Source: Allacma fusca (Eukaryota; Arthropoda; Collembola; Symphypleona; Sminthuridae). From it: DNA of 64,000 bases. Position 1 is the first letter of the stretch, and each line of letters starts with the position of its first letter. The stretch spans positions 42,416,600 to 42,480,599 of the forward strand of contig OX359250.1 of NCBI GenBank assembly GCA_947179485.1, in the 5' to 3' direction. This document shows, piece after piece, positions 25,039 through 38,839 of this stretch. The notes below the pieces were generated by a model, which saw only the letters and a list, made by a program, of their open reading frames with translations, made no database searches and was not told the DNA's origin. Position numbers and translations under genes: made by a program.

Positions 25039-28000
25039 TTAGGGATTGGCTTTCCTATTAATAAAATTGAGAACATAGTGCTGTCTGATTGTTTGCGCCT
25101 CAATGCATTTAGCAGCCACATCACTGTAGATATCCGCTGGGTTTCTGTTACCGTCGTAGTCATATAAGCACTGCATTTGATCGCCATACCTGAAGAAATC
25201 ATGCAGCATTATTACAATTTCTAGCGTTAGATACATTAAGCTCAATCATAATAATTATTTTAATTTAACTTAAAGAATTATACGACTTATTTTAAAGTTT
25301 GTATGAAATTCAAGGTTTTACCAAAATACACAAGGCGAAGCGTTCGGTCCATAGGCCTCGAATTCAAGTTTAATTAATTCGTCGCAGTCTTGCACCGGGT
25401 CTTTAAAGCTGCATATAAAAATCACCCATGATTAATCAAATGACTCTTTTTATGGAGTAAACAAAGCAATGCATTCATCTCACTTATAATTTGGTATTCT
25501 CCGAATGTTTTCACAACGCTTAAGCGCCGTTTCTAATTCTATATCAAGTTTGACAATTACGGCAGGGATGATTCCTTGTTCTAGCAATACTTGTATCGAA
25601 ATATCTTCCATTGGATATCCGTCAAATACACATCCGTGATACTGGGCTCTGAAAAGAGTGACACAATTAAAAAATATTCATCGGGCCTTCAATGCAAACT
25701 AGTTTAGAGACTTCAGGTTCTCACTCTGGCTCCACTAGGGCGAAGTCTAATGATCTGTAATACATGTAAGGAGGAACGCTTTTTCCTTTCTTTAAATACG
25801 ACAAAACCATTTGGGAAAAAACCATCTGCTGTGGTCCTTCCACTACTGTTGACTCTTCGAATTCTATTCTAGATGCTAGCGAGTGTTGAATTATCCGTTC
25901 AATCACATCATCCTCTTGAATGTATACAAATCCAAGGTTACTGGCAATTCTATTGGCCACTGTTTCCACAAAACATTACAAAATTCATAATTCTGGTATT
26001 TCAATGTCTCATTTTGAGTAAAGTTCTTAAAAAGTGGGCACTCATAATCACATTCTGTTTTCCCCGACTTCGGAGGACCCAAAACTACTATGTGGAACGG
26101 TACGGCCGGTAAGGGTGTCAATTGTTGTGTCATATCCAGAACTTGATTCTGGAATTTTTCCAAATTTTTTTCCCCAGCTACAGTTTACGGGAAACAAAAT
26201 AATTACAGTATATTCTTAAAATACCTCTCCCAGATTTTAGCATCTCAAAAAAGGTACATACCGATAAAGTAAATGTAATTTCGATAAAGCACCGGATACT
26301 TGGTCACACTAGGAGCATTCCACAAGTTAATTCCTTGATTACCTTTCGATACCTACACACAAATATATTTCTCTGCATCAAAATTTTACTGTCATTGACT
26401 CTATGGCCCATGCTTTTTGGGACGTTATTAAATTAATTTCACTTAAAGGTTACCTCAACAGGACAAAATCGTTTGAATCGAGTTAAATGGAAATATCTTT
26501 TTTGAAGTAAAGCTTCAGCTTGATTGAGGTATAAAAGGTGAGTACTTTCAAAAAAGTTACGCCTACATAAAAAAAGTAACATTCAACAACACAGTTCTAC
26601 TTCATTTTTAAAATGGTGAATAAGATTGGAAAAAAAGCGTTTATATTGTAAGCACACTTACCTATACTTCAGTGAAGGAGTAAGCTGCTTAACTAATTCA
26701 AGTTTGCCCTCAAGCAAGCTTAAATCTGTATTGATTGACGACCAACAGATCCTCCTATTGTTCAGTTCAAACTAGAAATTAAAAACACTTACAAATAATG
26801 AATGAATGTCTCAAAAATTTTACTGAATTTAACTACACGAAAATAATAAACTCCGAAACCTTCATGTTTTTCAGCAGCTGAGTAAAAATGTAGTGATAAT
26901 GGTAAAGGACCTTCCCCGCCCGGACACAAACTTTGTCATTATTACACCAAATGTCAATCTTTACATCGTCATCGGGTTGCAGCTCCAGATATTGGTGCGC
27001 TTCAATCTCTGCACGCCTTGGGTGATACTGATGAGGGTACAAGATTTTGGGCTTTGTTCGTTTATCCCCAGATTTCTTTTTACTATTCCAAAGATGAACT
27101 GCTTCTCGAATAAGACGGTTCCGGCAGGTTTTTTTACTACACTGAAATCAGATTTAAACAGAATATTATTTTAAATATAATTACTACACTGCTTGCAGTT
27201 AAACCTTCATGGCATCATGAATTTTTTTATGCTTTGTACTTCTAGTATGTAAACTTTCTCGGGATAGCAACCACGATCTGCCAAGTACTGAACATCTTTC
27301 GCCGTATTTGGAAATCCAACTAGGATAAATCCTTTGGATTTGAACGGTTCATCATTCCACAGGGCGGGGATGAATTCATCCAAAACGAAAGAAGGCAACT
27401 GAGTGCCACACTCTAGAAATGCTTTGGCATATTGCTCCGCATTAGACATCCCATCTCTTTTAGCTGTCTCTTCAGCCTTGTTTTCAGCTCTTTGAATGCT
27501 ATCCATAGGATAAGACGCTATTTCTGCTTTCGACAGCAATCCCATAGATCTCATGGCAAGAAGCTCCATCTGGTTCCTCTCGTTTTGCTGCCTCCTCCAT
27601 TCTGATTCTGCATCCCAATCTTCTCCGTCCTCTTCATTCCGCTTGTCATCGTAGCCTTCTCCAGGAATAGATTCTCGTCCAGTCTCCTGGGGGGAGCCGG
27701 GCAAACTAAAAATTGAATGAATTAAAAAGTTTAAACGAATTATGCAACAACTAGATACAATACCCGATGTCCTTTGGAAACTAATGGCTCGTACAGAGTT
27801 AAATATGACTGCATAAAATTAAAAGCTGGTCATACTTTTTAGATTCTATCTAACCTAAATAATCTAATAACATTATACCTGTCCGGCTCGGTTACAATGA
27901 CTCCAGTATGGTAAGGCCCTACGTTGGCCCCAAGACGACTTTTGATGACTTCCTGTAAACGATCTCGAAAATTAACATAGTATATTCCAGCCTTCTGACT

Positions 28001-31000
28001 CATGTTCATACCGACTTCATTTTGCCCACAGGCTGGAGCACCTGTAATAATGCAAGCAAAGTCCTCGAAATGTAATGCTGAATTTTGGGATTAGCAAAAC
28101 AATTTGAAATCACAGTTTTTCAATACATATAAAAGTGAACTATTTACAGTGGCTACGAACTGCAAAAGCCTTACCAGTTATACAAATTCGAGGTGGTGGA
28201 ATACATTTAGCTGCAGTAGGGGGAAGGAACTTCTTCGGATTTTCGATAAATCTCAAGGAAGCTTCTTTGCTCACGAAGTAGTATAATCTATCTTGAAACT
28301 TGACGGCGTATTTGGAATTTCCTTTCCGAATCATCTTCAAGTCGTAGACAGTGACCGGGCAGAAGTATTTAAAATCACCGAATAATCGATAGCTCTCAAT
28401 TTCATCTAAAGTTCGGCGAAAGAGGTCCGGATTATTTTCCATCCCACGGAGTTTACTTCCATAACGTTCCTCCACCTCTGCCTCCTCATCACTTAGATCC
28501 TCCGCCTCTCCAGGGATTTCCTCATCTTCACCAACATTCCTGGAATCACCAGCCTGTCCTGTCCATAATAATTTAGACTCCTCCACATCCTGGTCATCCT
28601 CTTCGAGCTCCCCTGCAGTGACTGGTTTAGGTGGTAGATAAAACCGAGCTTCTAGAGCACCCCAGAACCTTTTAGCTACCGATTCACTACGATCTTCATC
28701 TACTGTCCCAACTTCCCAAGAATTAACTTTCTGTTCATTCAAAACTGGATAAACCATGTTCCAAAAATCGTTGAAGGTAGTTATCTGCTTCAGGAAGGCT
28801 TTTCTCAGTGATAAAGGGCTTTCCTTTTCGAGACAGTCAACTTCACCGTAACATTCTAAACGTGTTATAAAGTTGCTGGGGGTATTCAAACCACTAGGAG
28901 TTGGAATATAGTCTTCTTCACCCTCTAGCTCTGTTTCTTTCTCAGTTTCAGTTTCAGTTTCAAGCGCTGCCTTGGAGAGCTGCGACATTCTTGAGGGTTT
29001 GATTGTTGGTTTCTTATACTGTGCTATAACTTGAGTCATCCTGTCTTCTCCATCGTCCTCGCTGAAGTATCCACGATCTTTAGTAGTAAGGCCCAAAGCT
29101 AGGTTTAACGGAAGGATAACGATCATTTCCGACGGAACTACTTTTTTCATAGGGAGACTCAGACCAAGTTCCTTTTCACTTGCAACTGTATGCCACAATT
29201 TCACACACGCCGGATTCATAAATATCAGGGATGGGGAGACCGAAAATTGGAATGAAGATGGAAATGTCGACGTAACTTCTTTCAATGAAAGTTCCTTGTC
29301 GCTGGGAGGCTCTTCTTCTGTTATAATGTCCGTTTCCGAATTTGCAAACGATTGCTGTCGCCCACGATCCCTATCCACTTGTTTCATTTCCGACTCCGTG
29401 CTGCATAATTTTCCTTGAAGATGATCCGTAGGCAGATTAGACTCTTCCAACTTGCTCTCGTCAGTTTCTTCTGGTTTTAGATCATCCTCAAGATATTTTG
29501 CCAGCATTTCCTGACCATCAAGTTCACCTTCTCTTTCCCCCTCCGCCACCAAATCCCCCAGCCGCTTTCGACGTAGACCTATTTTTAATCAAAGAATCAT
29601 AAATTACTCTACAATAAGAAATTATTTTGCGATTTTACAAAACCACTAAACTCGCCTCACAGCTACACAATAAGATCGGAATAATCGGCGATTAAGTAAA
29701 TCCATAGAATCGTGTAACATTAAATATTAATTTACTTATTTTCCTTCCCGGGTTGGAATTTATGTACAGTTTCTTTAGTCGTCTAGTAATGTTAGAGTAA
29801 TCTCCACTTGCATCTTGTAGAACAAAAATCTGATCAGGGCACAGAGCTGGGTTTCGTAAGATACTTCGCCATTTCTCCACATCTAGAATCAGGTTCTCGA
29901 CAATCCACCCGCCCGAACTAGACCATTGAGAAATATTAAAGCATTTAGAGAATATACTTTTCACTGAAAACATATTAAAATTTTCGGTTTTCGGACACTC
30001 AGTTGAACCTTACAACTTACAAATGAGCATATGGAAACCGTTCCTGGTATGTTTCTTCTGCATCACGAAGTGCCATCTGTAATATTTCTTCATATATTTC
30101 ACTTGGAAGAGTTTCCACCCATTTTAATGTTTCCTTAAGCTTGTCTCGGACATAGGCTTGGACCTGCTCATTTTGATCCTCAACCTCCCCTGGCCTTGGG
30201 ACAGGTTCTGTCAGCTCAGGACACATTTCGGGGTAACGCATTCGAAGAGACTCTGTTATTATTGTGGACAATGAAAAGCGAGATGAAATGAATAAGCTTA
30301 CACTTGTAAATGCTTATAATTGCACGTTATCTTGCGTTGATTACCATCCGGTTCAGCATCACTTGGCAAAGGTGAAGACTCGATTTCATCGTCAGTGATA
30401 ACTGCCACTTCCGAAACCTTCGGACCCTTCTTCTTACAGTATGGCCTTTTCCTCCTCCGCCGCTTCTTTTTCGTTACTTCCTCTTCCTCGCCAACGGATT
30501 CTCCTCCATGTTCACTCTCCTGCTCACCACTTTCCTCATCATCCCCACTTCCTTTCCCTTCACCTTCATCCTCTCCTCCTTCGCCTTCGTCCTCATCTCC
30601 TGCACCTTTGGGTTTCTTTCGGTAACATATCCGTACAAGCTTTTTATTCGATTTATATCGCAGTTTCCCTTCTTTGAACAGCTCCCATGCGAGCTCCAAC
30701 CTTTCTTGATGCGTCCAGGCAGCTATCCCTTTTTTCTAAATAAGATTTTATTATAATTAATTATAATTTAATGAATATTATATGTGTCATTTTTTTGAAG
30801 ATTCTAAGTCTGAGAAACGGGTTTGCAATACTCTTTCTCATATTCAGTAAGGAAGTCATGCAGATCTTACAAGGCAAACTTACAATATCTTCCACGAATT
30901 TTTTCCATGAAAAGGCTAAATAATCTGGGTTGCATGGACTGGCTTTGAATGGAGCACTCAGTTCGTGATACTCACTAGCATAGCGCCATTTTCGATACGT

Positions 31001-34000
31001 TTTCATGCGACCCTCTCGTTCCGCCTCCAAGACTTTGTTCACCTCTTCTGCTGCCTTTCTTCGAATATACTCCTGTTAAATAAAAAATAATTTTTTCCGT
31101 TGAAAACAATTAACAATAATACTTGTCCCTCGGGGGAAACTACAAATACTCACAGCAATCCATTTCTCGACTCGCTCACGACGATGACGCTCCATGCGCT
31201 TCCATTCCTCATAATTCTGCTTGTTTATGGTCTTTTTTGCGGCCATTGTGGCTTCAAATCGTGCTTTAAATAAGTGCCTTTGTTTAACTAGCTCCAAATT
31301 TTTCTTCACTTGTAATTTCATGTCAATTACCTACAATGACCAGGAAATACATCCATAAGAGAACTACATAAATTGTACGCTGGGAAAAAAATTTGATTTT
31401 CTAACAGTTCCGCCCGAAACAGCCGCCAATTCTTTAGCAAAAAATGTTTTTCCCGCTAAGGGATGTCCGACGATAAAAAATTTAATAGGGCTGGTGGGCA
31501 TACTTTTGACTAGATACTGGCGAGGGTTGAATTTGAATCTCGCCACAGCGTCGTCTGTCGATAAGAAGTAGACTTTATCATGGAACCTTTTGGAGAAACA
31601 CTTATTAGTCAAGTTAAACAAGCAATCTGAATAAAATTCACTTCGAACTTGAAACTATTTCGAACCCGTATGCGAATTCCGGACGGCCAACAAAAGATCG
31701 ACCTTCTTTCAGAGCAACTGGACAAAGATTTTTCCAGGAAGATATATGCCATCTATTAAATATTTAAATACTCCAAAACTTGAGCACTAATCCATATTTT
31801 GCGCACATACGTTGTTTTAGAATACAGTTAAAATTAGGAATTTGTAACATTTTTCAGGCAAACCTGAATCGGGGATCGATCCTACCACGCACTACGACTG
31901 CCCTCATGATGGCTTCCCAGTCTGCGGGATAGTCTTCTTTTTTGACATTATCCGGGTCATTTGGATCTGGTATGCAGCCTTCATCACCCGAAAAATATCC
32001 TTCCGCATCATCCTCTGCACCAAGTCGCTTGCTGACTGCTTCTACAGGTCGGAATATCTCAATGGGTAGGGCACACGGCAGTATTCCCAGAGCGGTCATT
32101 ATCTTCAGAGCATTCTGCAGAACGGAATTTTCGTTAAGATGTCCGGGATCTTAAGGCAACATGTATGTAATATGTATAGGTGTACTTGCATTGGATTACC
32201 TTCATCATAACTCTCGGAGAAAAGTAAGCATCTAATTCAAAAACATGGGTTCTGTCTATTGAATTAATATAAGCCTGAAGAACAGGGATAGCGGCGTTGA
32301 ATTTTGCGAAGTCTCTTCGAACAGGAACAGGGTGATCTTCCAATCGAGAAATAAGACGACCAACAACTTCTGGTGCCAAGGGTAAAAAATCTCTTTCTTC
32401 TTGCTCCAGCACAAGCTGTTCACAGTGTTTTATGAAAAATAAATTAGGGCGTGGCCCAAAGAAGTTCTGTAAATAGGTTTATAAAATATCGAAATTCGAG
32501 ATATAGTAACAGATATGCTGGCGAAATAATTACACGCTGGTCAATGACTTTGTCTCTGTCGTGTAACCCTGTGCTGGATATGGTTGTGACAGACACAGTC
32601 TGAACAGTCGTGTTCAAACTATTTGACGGGTCTAAGAGTTCTCCATTTGGAATGCTGCCTTTTTCGACCAATTCGGGTGGAACCAGAGATGTTCGAATGT
32701 AATGCTTTTTCGTGTATATCATCATTGTAACCGGATCCAATTTCTGCTCGACGCGTCTCTTGAACAAATCCTTATCTTGCATCTGAATCAATTTAACGAA
32801 TTAAATTAACCATTACAATACATGGTTTTGTAGTCAGAACGATCCGATAGTCAAGGAATCCTTCACCTGCAAAAGAAATACGATATCCGGCTGATAAGGG
32901 AGCATCTTCATCATGTCCAATTGTTCCTTAACGGATAACTCTTCAGATGTGATAATGGGCCAGCCATCCAACATGTATCCCCTACAACGAAACATTTCAG
33001 GGTAATTACAATGAACCTTCGAGAAGTTTTGAAACACTTGTTTCGGCATCCTAAAAATGTCTACCAAGGATTAGGCAAATGTGTACACGTACCGATGGTG
33101 AACATCCCAAACTTCAATGCGTTTACAAATGAATTCAAAGATTACTCGATCATCTATACCCATTGACTGGAATTTTTCCGGATACGCCGGACCCGAAAAT
33201 TGTGTCCCAACATTGTTGGCCATATTGGCAATAGAGGGATTGAAGTACTCAACAGCAGATGCAGCTGAAAAGAAAATCCGGACTGTGTGTATACTCACCA
33301 GGGATTAAAAAATCTTCAAAAATATATTAAACAATGAAATTGTACATACGACTAATATAAACCAAGTTCATTTTTTCTGCAAATTTCATAGCAAAGGTGG
33401 TTAAGCCCACGCCGGGTTTTCCAAGGACGAGGAAATTCGTGGGTTTCGAAGTTAGACCGGCATAGTTAATGTCTTCGTAGCCGTAGTAGTCTGGAGTTGG
33501 ATCCAATCGGGCATTCACATCCACGAGAGCGTTCCTCTGGATAACTAATCTGTTCGTAAACTCTCGAACTTGCTGCTCCACGCTAGCATCTTGCCCATCC
33601 AGAAGTTTCTCCCCTACAAGAATTGCATTGTTCTCTACGAGATGTTGGGGTGTTTGGTTCCTTTCTTGCTGAATCAAATACGGGCGTGCCTCTTCCTCCC
33701 CACTTTCACCTTCCCCCACTTCTACTACCTCTCCTTCTGGAGCTGTTGGATATGCCTGATAAGACCCATCTGGACCGTAGTTCAAATCCGCCGAGTCCAA
33801 ATAAGGTGGATACACCTCATTTTGCACAAAACTATTCGCAGGGATTTGGGTATTGAAATTCCGATCATATTCTAATTCCTCCAATGCCGTTTGTAACCGA
33901 TCTTTATTCACTTGGTAGCCCGCCAGGGAGTTGATGCTCTCCGTTACTTCAGTGTTCGCAGACAAAACCGACCTTCATTTTAAATAGTAACACCGTTACT

Positions 34001-34070
34001 CTCAGAGCGTAAGTCATAATTAACCATCACTGTCAAACGTTGTTCATTAAAAGTACCTTGCGTCCGCCAT
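25039..34070 (-). CDS. AK9: Adenylate kinase 9 (AK9/AKD), multi-domain nucleoside monophosphate kinase
   Basis: Twenty-six exons: 34070-34057, 33972-33350, 33264-33093, 33050-32867, 32782-32534, 32466-32200, 32114-31864, 31752-31642, 31586-31406, 31330-31154, 31072-30884, 30735-30304, 30250-30021, 29917-29736, 29578-28175, 28041-27879, 27705-27240, 27141-26860, 26771-26662, 26562-26454, 26352-26262, 26177-26052, 25959-25725, 25648-25484, 25408-25322 and 25189-25039. The total, 6651 nt, encodes 2216 residues; human AK9 is about 1911. Four P-loop regions occur: GKPGVGLTT (about 190), GHPLAGKTF (about 662), GAPACGQNE (about 1555) and GPPKSGKTE (about 1998). Other kinase landmarks include RGYMLDGWP, GWIVENL, FILVGFPNT and GCVFDGYP. 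Acidic runs lie in exons 12 and 15. AK9 equilibrates nucleotides and has been tied to sperm motility. The 14-nt first exon (MADA) and the exon 8/9 and 12/13 joins are the least certain. Confidence 0.92.
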
Positions 34071-35752
34071 TATTTCAATTTGTTGGAGCCCAGAGACCCA
34101 CAAGTATAATCAAACTATAAATAACTGGCTAGTACGTACAAATCCTCCTGAAACTCTACACTTCTTCCTGTACTCTCGTCATTTAGTTCCAACTCCAGTA
34201 AGTAACATTCCTGCGACTGAGGAAACCGATACTTAACATATGGGATACCTCAATGGTCAAATATTTGGTGTTTCATTTCTAAAAATCATTTTTCATTTGA
34301 TTACAAATCAAAAGTTCAAAACCAAATCGAAAACGTTGAAGAGGGTTAACTGACCCACTCAAATAATGTTAAAAACTAAACCTTGGTATTTAGGTTTGTC
34401 TTGTATTTATACTCTTCATTCATTCATATACATATTTCCCATCAACTCTAAAAAAGATGGGAGTCGTGGGAGGGTTATTCTCGATTTTTTTTCTATTATT
34501 TACACAATGTCGCAAGGTACGAGTTAAGGCACACGACTTCGGAAGTTGTTAATTCAGTAAACGCTAACTATAAAGTTACGCTTGAAATCGAGACTTTTGA
34601 GAATACACTCGGGGATTTTGCGATACATTTTGAAACTGGCAAGGATTCTTCAATATTAAGGGCTTAAAGTGTTTGGGAAATCAAGACCAATTTTACTGAA
34701 TTTCAATTGTAGTTGTAACCTTGAAGGGTTCTGAAATATTTACCAAAATCAACAACTTTTTGGGACCGTTGAGAAGCAAGTAACTACTTGACTACCATTT
34801 AAGAAACATTGCATAAGAGACCTTGTTTCAGAAGGGTATTCCCCCAATGCAATTTTGTTAAAATTTTCCACGAAAGGTCAACCAAGAGTGTACAAACTAA
34901 TTTGTGAAATTCTAAGGTGGCCAAGCCAAGGCTTGGGTAAGTACCTTTTCCCAACCTTCCGGCATTAGTATTATACTAGCAATCAAGCCATCTGCCATTA
35001 CGGTTTGGAAAATTTAGGGTCTACTTGAATTTTCAACCATACAAAAATCAGCGTTCCGCGATTATTTAAGGCTGTCACGTAGAGCGGCGTCGGCGTCAGC
35101 TATGGCCATCTCTCCTTACCCTGTTTAGCGTATTATGCCGAGCTCATTTCAATAATTCCATTACAGATTCTTGGAAAAATATAAATAAAAATTTTTGAAA
35201 AATTAGTGTTATTAGTACTAACTGACATACGCAAAATTTTTTAATTAAAATTGGTGGAACAGTTCATGAGAAAACAAAGATTTTATTACGTACGAAACAA
35301 GTGGACCGATTTCAACCACAACCGAACTCATCTAAGGAAGTGGCATAAAGAATGTTCGCAAAAATTGTGAACAAAGTCGGTCGTAACCCCATACTTCCTA
35401 AGGTGTGGACAGCGTGGCCAAAAATTGCAATTTCGGCAAACATTTTTTTATTTAAACAAAAGTATGAAACCTACAATTTCAGAAAATTAGCTAATCGTTC
35501 CCTATTATACTGGCAATTACCACACCAAATTTCAAATGTCCAGGTCAATCCAATTAACCTACAAAAAATTAAAAGTTCACCTACTTCGGAAATTTTCCGC
35601 CATTTACCATACAAACACATACGCCTATACTAATACATGGGGGCCCGACACATATTTTAGTGGAATTATAATATTCATTTCAACGTTCACCGAGGCCTAT
35701 ATCAGCTTGAAAACTACAAATATGATGCAGGGGACATAACCTATTTCTGTAC
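34071..35752. other. Intergenic, 5' side of AK9
   Basis: It should hold the AK9 promoter. No coding exon, RNA gene or clear repeat is seen; the frames at 35352-35739 are unsupported. Confidence 0.4.
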
Positions 35753-35849
35753 TTGACCTGGGCAGGTCACTTGGGTCAAGTTAATTTTTGTTGTTCCAAT
35801 AAATGTTTTAGCATTTATAGGAAATTGAGGGGCCATGGTCAGGTCCGAA

Positions 35850-36682
35850 TTAGATTTAAGGTTAGAATCAAGTTTCGAATCAAGTTTACACTCAAGTTTA
35901 GGCTCAAGTTTAGAATCAAGGTTAGATTCAAGTTTAGACTCAAGTTTAGATCTAATTTTAGACTCAAGTTTAGACTCAAGATTAGACTCAAGTTTAGACT
36001 CAAGTTTAGACTCAAGTTTAGACTCAAGTTTAGATTAAAGTTTAGATCCAAGTTTAGACTCAAGGTTAGATTCAAGTTTAGACTCAAGTTTAGATCTAAT
36101 TTTAGACTCAAGTTAAGATCTAATTTTAGACTCAAGTTTAGACTCAAGTTTAGAATCAAGGTTGGATTCAAGTTTAGACAAGCTTAGACTCAAGCTTAGA
36201 CTCAAGTTTAGACTCAAGTTTAGACTCAAGTTTAGACTCAAGTTTAGACCCAAGTTTAGACTCAAGTTTAGACTCAAGTTTAGACTCAAGTTTAGACTCA
36301 AGTTTAGACTCAAGTTTAGATTAAAGTTTAGAATCAAGGTTAGACTCAAGTTTAGACTCAAGTTTAGATTAAAGTTTAGAATCAAGGTTAGATTCAAGTT
36401 TAGACTCAAGGTTAGATTCAAGTTTAGACTCAAGTTTAGATCTAATTTTAGACTCAAGTTTAGACTCAAGTTTAGACTCAAGTTTAGAATCAAGGTTAGA
36501 TTCAAGTTTAGACTCAAGCTTAGATCTAAGTTTAGACTCAAGTTTAGACTCAAGCTTAGATCTAAGTTTAGACTCAAGTTTAGACTCAAGTTTAGATCTA
36601 AGTTTAGACTCAAGTTTAGATCTAATTTTAGATCCAAGTTTAGACTCAAGTTTAGACTCAAGTTCAGACTCAAGTTTAGTTT
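35850..36682. repeat. 12-bp minisatellite, about 830 bp
   Basis: A tandem array of TTTAGACTCAAG with common variants (TTAGATTCAAG, TTAGATCTAA, TTAGAATCAAGG), arranged in higher-order blocks that repeat the same variant order. Because 12 is a multiple of three and the unit lacks in-frame stops, it opens long spurious frames on both strands. Confidence 0.95.
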
Positions 36683-36879
36683 GTGTATTTGAAAAATTGC
36701 AGCATTAGCGTCAGAGTTGGGAAAACCCGGGGTTTATAAATAAAAGCTAAGCCAGTGGCTAGAAATGGTAACAACCGATTTTTATTGGTCAGTGGGTTTA
36801 TTTGGATAGTACTAATTATGACTGTTTTATACCAACCTACCGGAGCTGTTATGTTATTTTAAATACATGTTTTTCAAAT

Positions 36880-37320
36880 ACGCATTTAAAATACATTTTT
36901 GTATTTTTGTCGCTAAGTATATTTCGCATTTTTGTCGCTGAGTATATTTTGTATTTTGTATTACGTAAAGGAAGCAATGTATTTAGTAGTTTGTATTTTG
37001 TATTACGTAAAGGAAGCAATGCATTTAGTAGTTTGTATTTTCTACGTTTGAAGTATGTATTTAGCATTTTGGGGTCTGTATTTTCTACTTTTCAAGTATG
37101 TATTTAGCACTTTTTAGTTTGTATTTTCTGCGTTTCAAATATTTGTGTAGTATTTTCTAGTTTGTATTTTCTGCGTTTCAAGTATGTATTTAGTATTTTA
37201 TAGTCTGTATTTTCGACGCATAAAGAATTTATTTAGTATTTTATAGTTTGTATTTTCGGCGCCTAAAGGATGTATTTAGTATTTTGTATTTTCGACGCCT
37301 GAAGAATGTATTTATGAAGG
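36880..37320. repeat. Degenerate T-rich tandem repeat
   Basis: Loosely repeated units of about 40-65 bp are built on GTATTTAGTATTTTGTAGTTTGTATTTTC. Two adjacent copies (about 36950-37040) are almost identical and contain ATTACGTAAAGGAAGCAATG. No coding signal. Confidence 0.65.
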
Positions 37321-37494
37321 CAAGAGGTACAGGCCGGTTAGAACCGGATTTGACCTAATAATGGCCAGACCATTGCTTGTTATTTGCCAACCTTGATTAC
37401 CGTACGTGCAAGCTACGCCGGGCATTACCCAGGTATAATCCGAAAACCTCAATTTTTCGGATATAAAAAATCGACGATAGCTGGATTTAGGGTA

Positions 37495-38647
37495 TGTCGA
37501 TTTGAAAATGCCTGGCATTTTGGGCAACTTGTCCGCCCAAAATGCCGGGGCAATTTGGGCATTTTCATTTCAGGGCGAGGGCGGCATAATAGCTCATGTT
37601 GGGCAAGGGCATTTTGGGCATTTTCATCGAGGACAAATTGGGCATTTTGGGCAGAATCGTGGAATATAATAGCACAATCTATACAATTTGACAATGGATT
37701 TGAAAATTTCTTTGTAATTTTGGAGAAAAAGCGTTCGAAATTACCTTGAAAATTTTATTATATTTATGTCATTATGTTGACGAAGTTAATTCAACCGGTG
37801 ATGAAATACGTTTTGATACCATAGGTCATATTGAACATTACAATTTGTGAAACACCTAAACACGATACGGCTATAAATTAAATTATTCTAGGAACAATTT
37901 TTCCACACTGCAGACGATGTAAAATGAACTCCCATCATCATGGAATATTCACATACCCCTATACATGTGTGTATACTACTGTGATCAGAAATGTCTTTTC
38001 GGCTAAAATTTGAACCCATACGGGAATTGTTTTATACACCATAAAACTACAAACAACAATATTTGGGGGACCTGTACGGAGGATGTATATTGGTTTTTAC
38101 TCGAGCCATTTTTGGCTGATCGTTGCAAACTGCAGACAATAGTGATGTAGAATAAACTGAGTATAAAATTCAGCTTAATCACCTATTAAAATTTTGGCTG
38201 ATCCCTTACCATCAGATTTTTACTTTAGTAGTACTTAATAGTATTTCTGCCCGCCCGTCAGTGACGCATATGTAAATTTATTTCATATTATTGTTTACAT
38301 ATAAATTTATTTTCATAGGAGTGATAAATGATATCACCTTACGTCAATGAAATTAAATTGATTTGGCTGTTTTTGCCATTATAATGTATTACGAACAAGC
38401 GAATATCCAGACAATCACATTTGTAACGCTTCCTTGGCTGCACTTTGATGCATTTGGATTTATATTCTGAATATATGCAAGTAATCCAATTTTGGTGCCG
38501 TGAAAATGCCCAAAATGCCCTGCCCAAAATGCCCAAAATCAGGGCATTTTCAAAAGCTGCCCATTTACCCGATTTTGAGCATGTGGGCAGGCATTGTAGG
38601 CATTTTCAGCTGGGCGGGCAAATACTGCAGGGCATTTTCAATCGACA
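37495..38647. mobile_element. MITE with TA target duplication (Tc1/mariner-like)
   Basis: The left end TGTCGATTTGAAAATGCC is mirrored at the right end by GGCATTTTCAATCGACA (one base of length difference), and both ends abut TA (37493-37494 and 38648-38649). TA duplication and short inverted termini suit the Tc1/mariner superfamily. Subterminal regions on both sides carry runs of the word GGGCATTTT and its complement. The 1.15 kb interior has no transposase-like frame, so it is non-autonomous. Confidence 0.7.
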
Positions 38648-38839
38648 TATCATAGTTGCAACTCATAATATGCCATTCTAGATAGACATGTAAAATTTAA
38701 CGAAGATTCGACCAGAGTTTCCCGAGAAATAGGAGGTAATGCGATTCGCTGGTATAGGGCAGGGGTTGGAGTTTTGTAAATCTCCCTGGAAGATGATTTC
38801 CGAATTTCCCTGCTGAATATTATCTCCCTGCTGGAAGGT

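Noticed and set aside
31364-31621. AK9 exon 9 beginning at the acceptor near 31626 instead of 31586
   Set aside because: That choice adds an extra stretch absent from remembered AK9 proteins; the downstream acceptor has a good branch-point-like ACTAAT and pairs in phase with a GTGAAT donor. It remains possible as an alternative.
25039-34070. Several separate kinase genes in the AK9 locus
   Set aside because: All 26 exons join in phase to a total divisible by three, with no internal start/stop pair or long spacer between kinase modules.
35753-36692. Long open frames on both strands encoding Lys/Phe/Arg-rich or Leu/Asn/Ser-rich repeats
   Set aside because: They are read-throughs of the stop-free 12-bp minisatellite, present in several frames at once, with no splice or start context.
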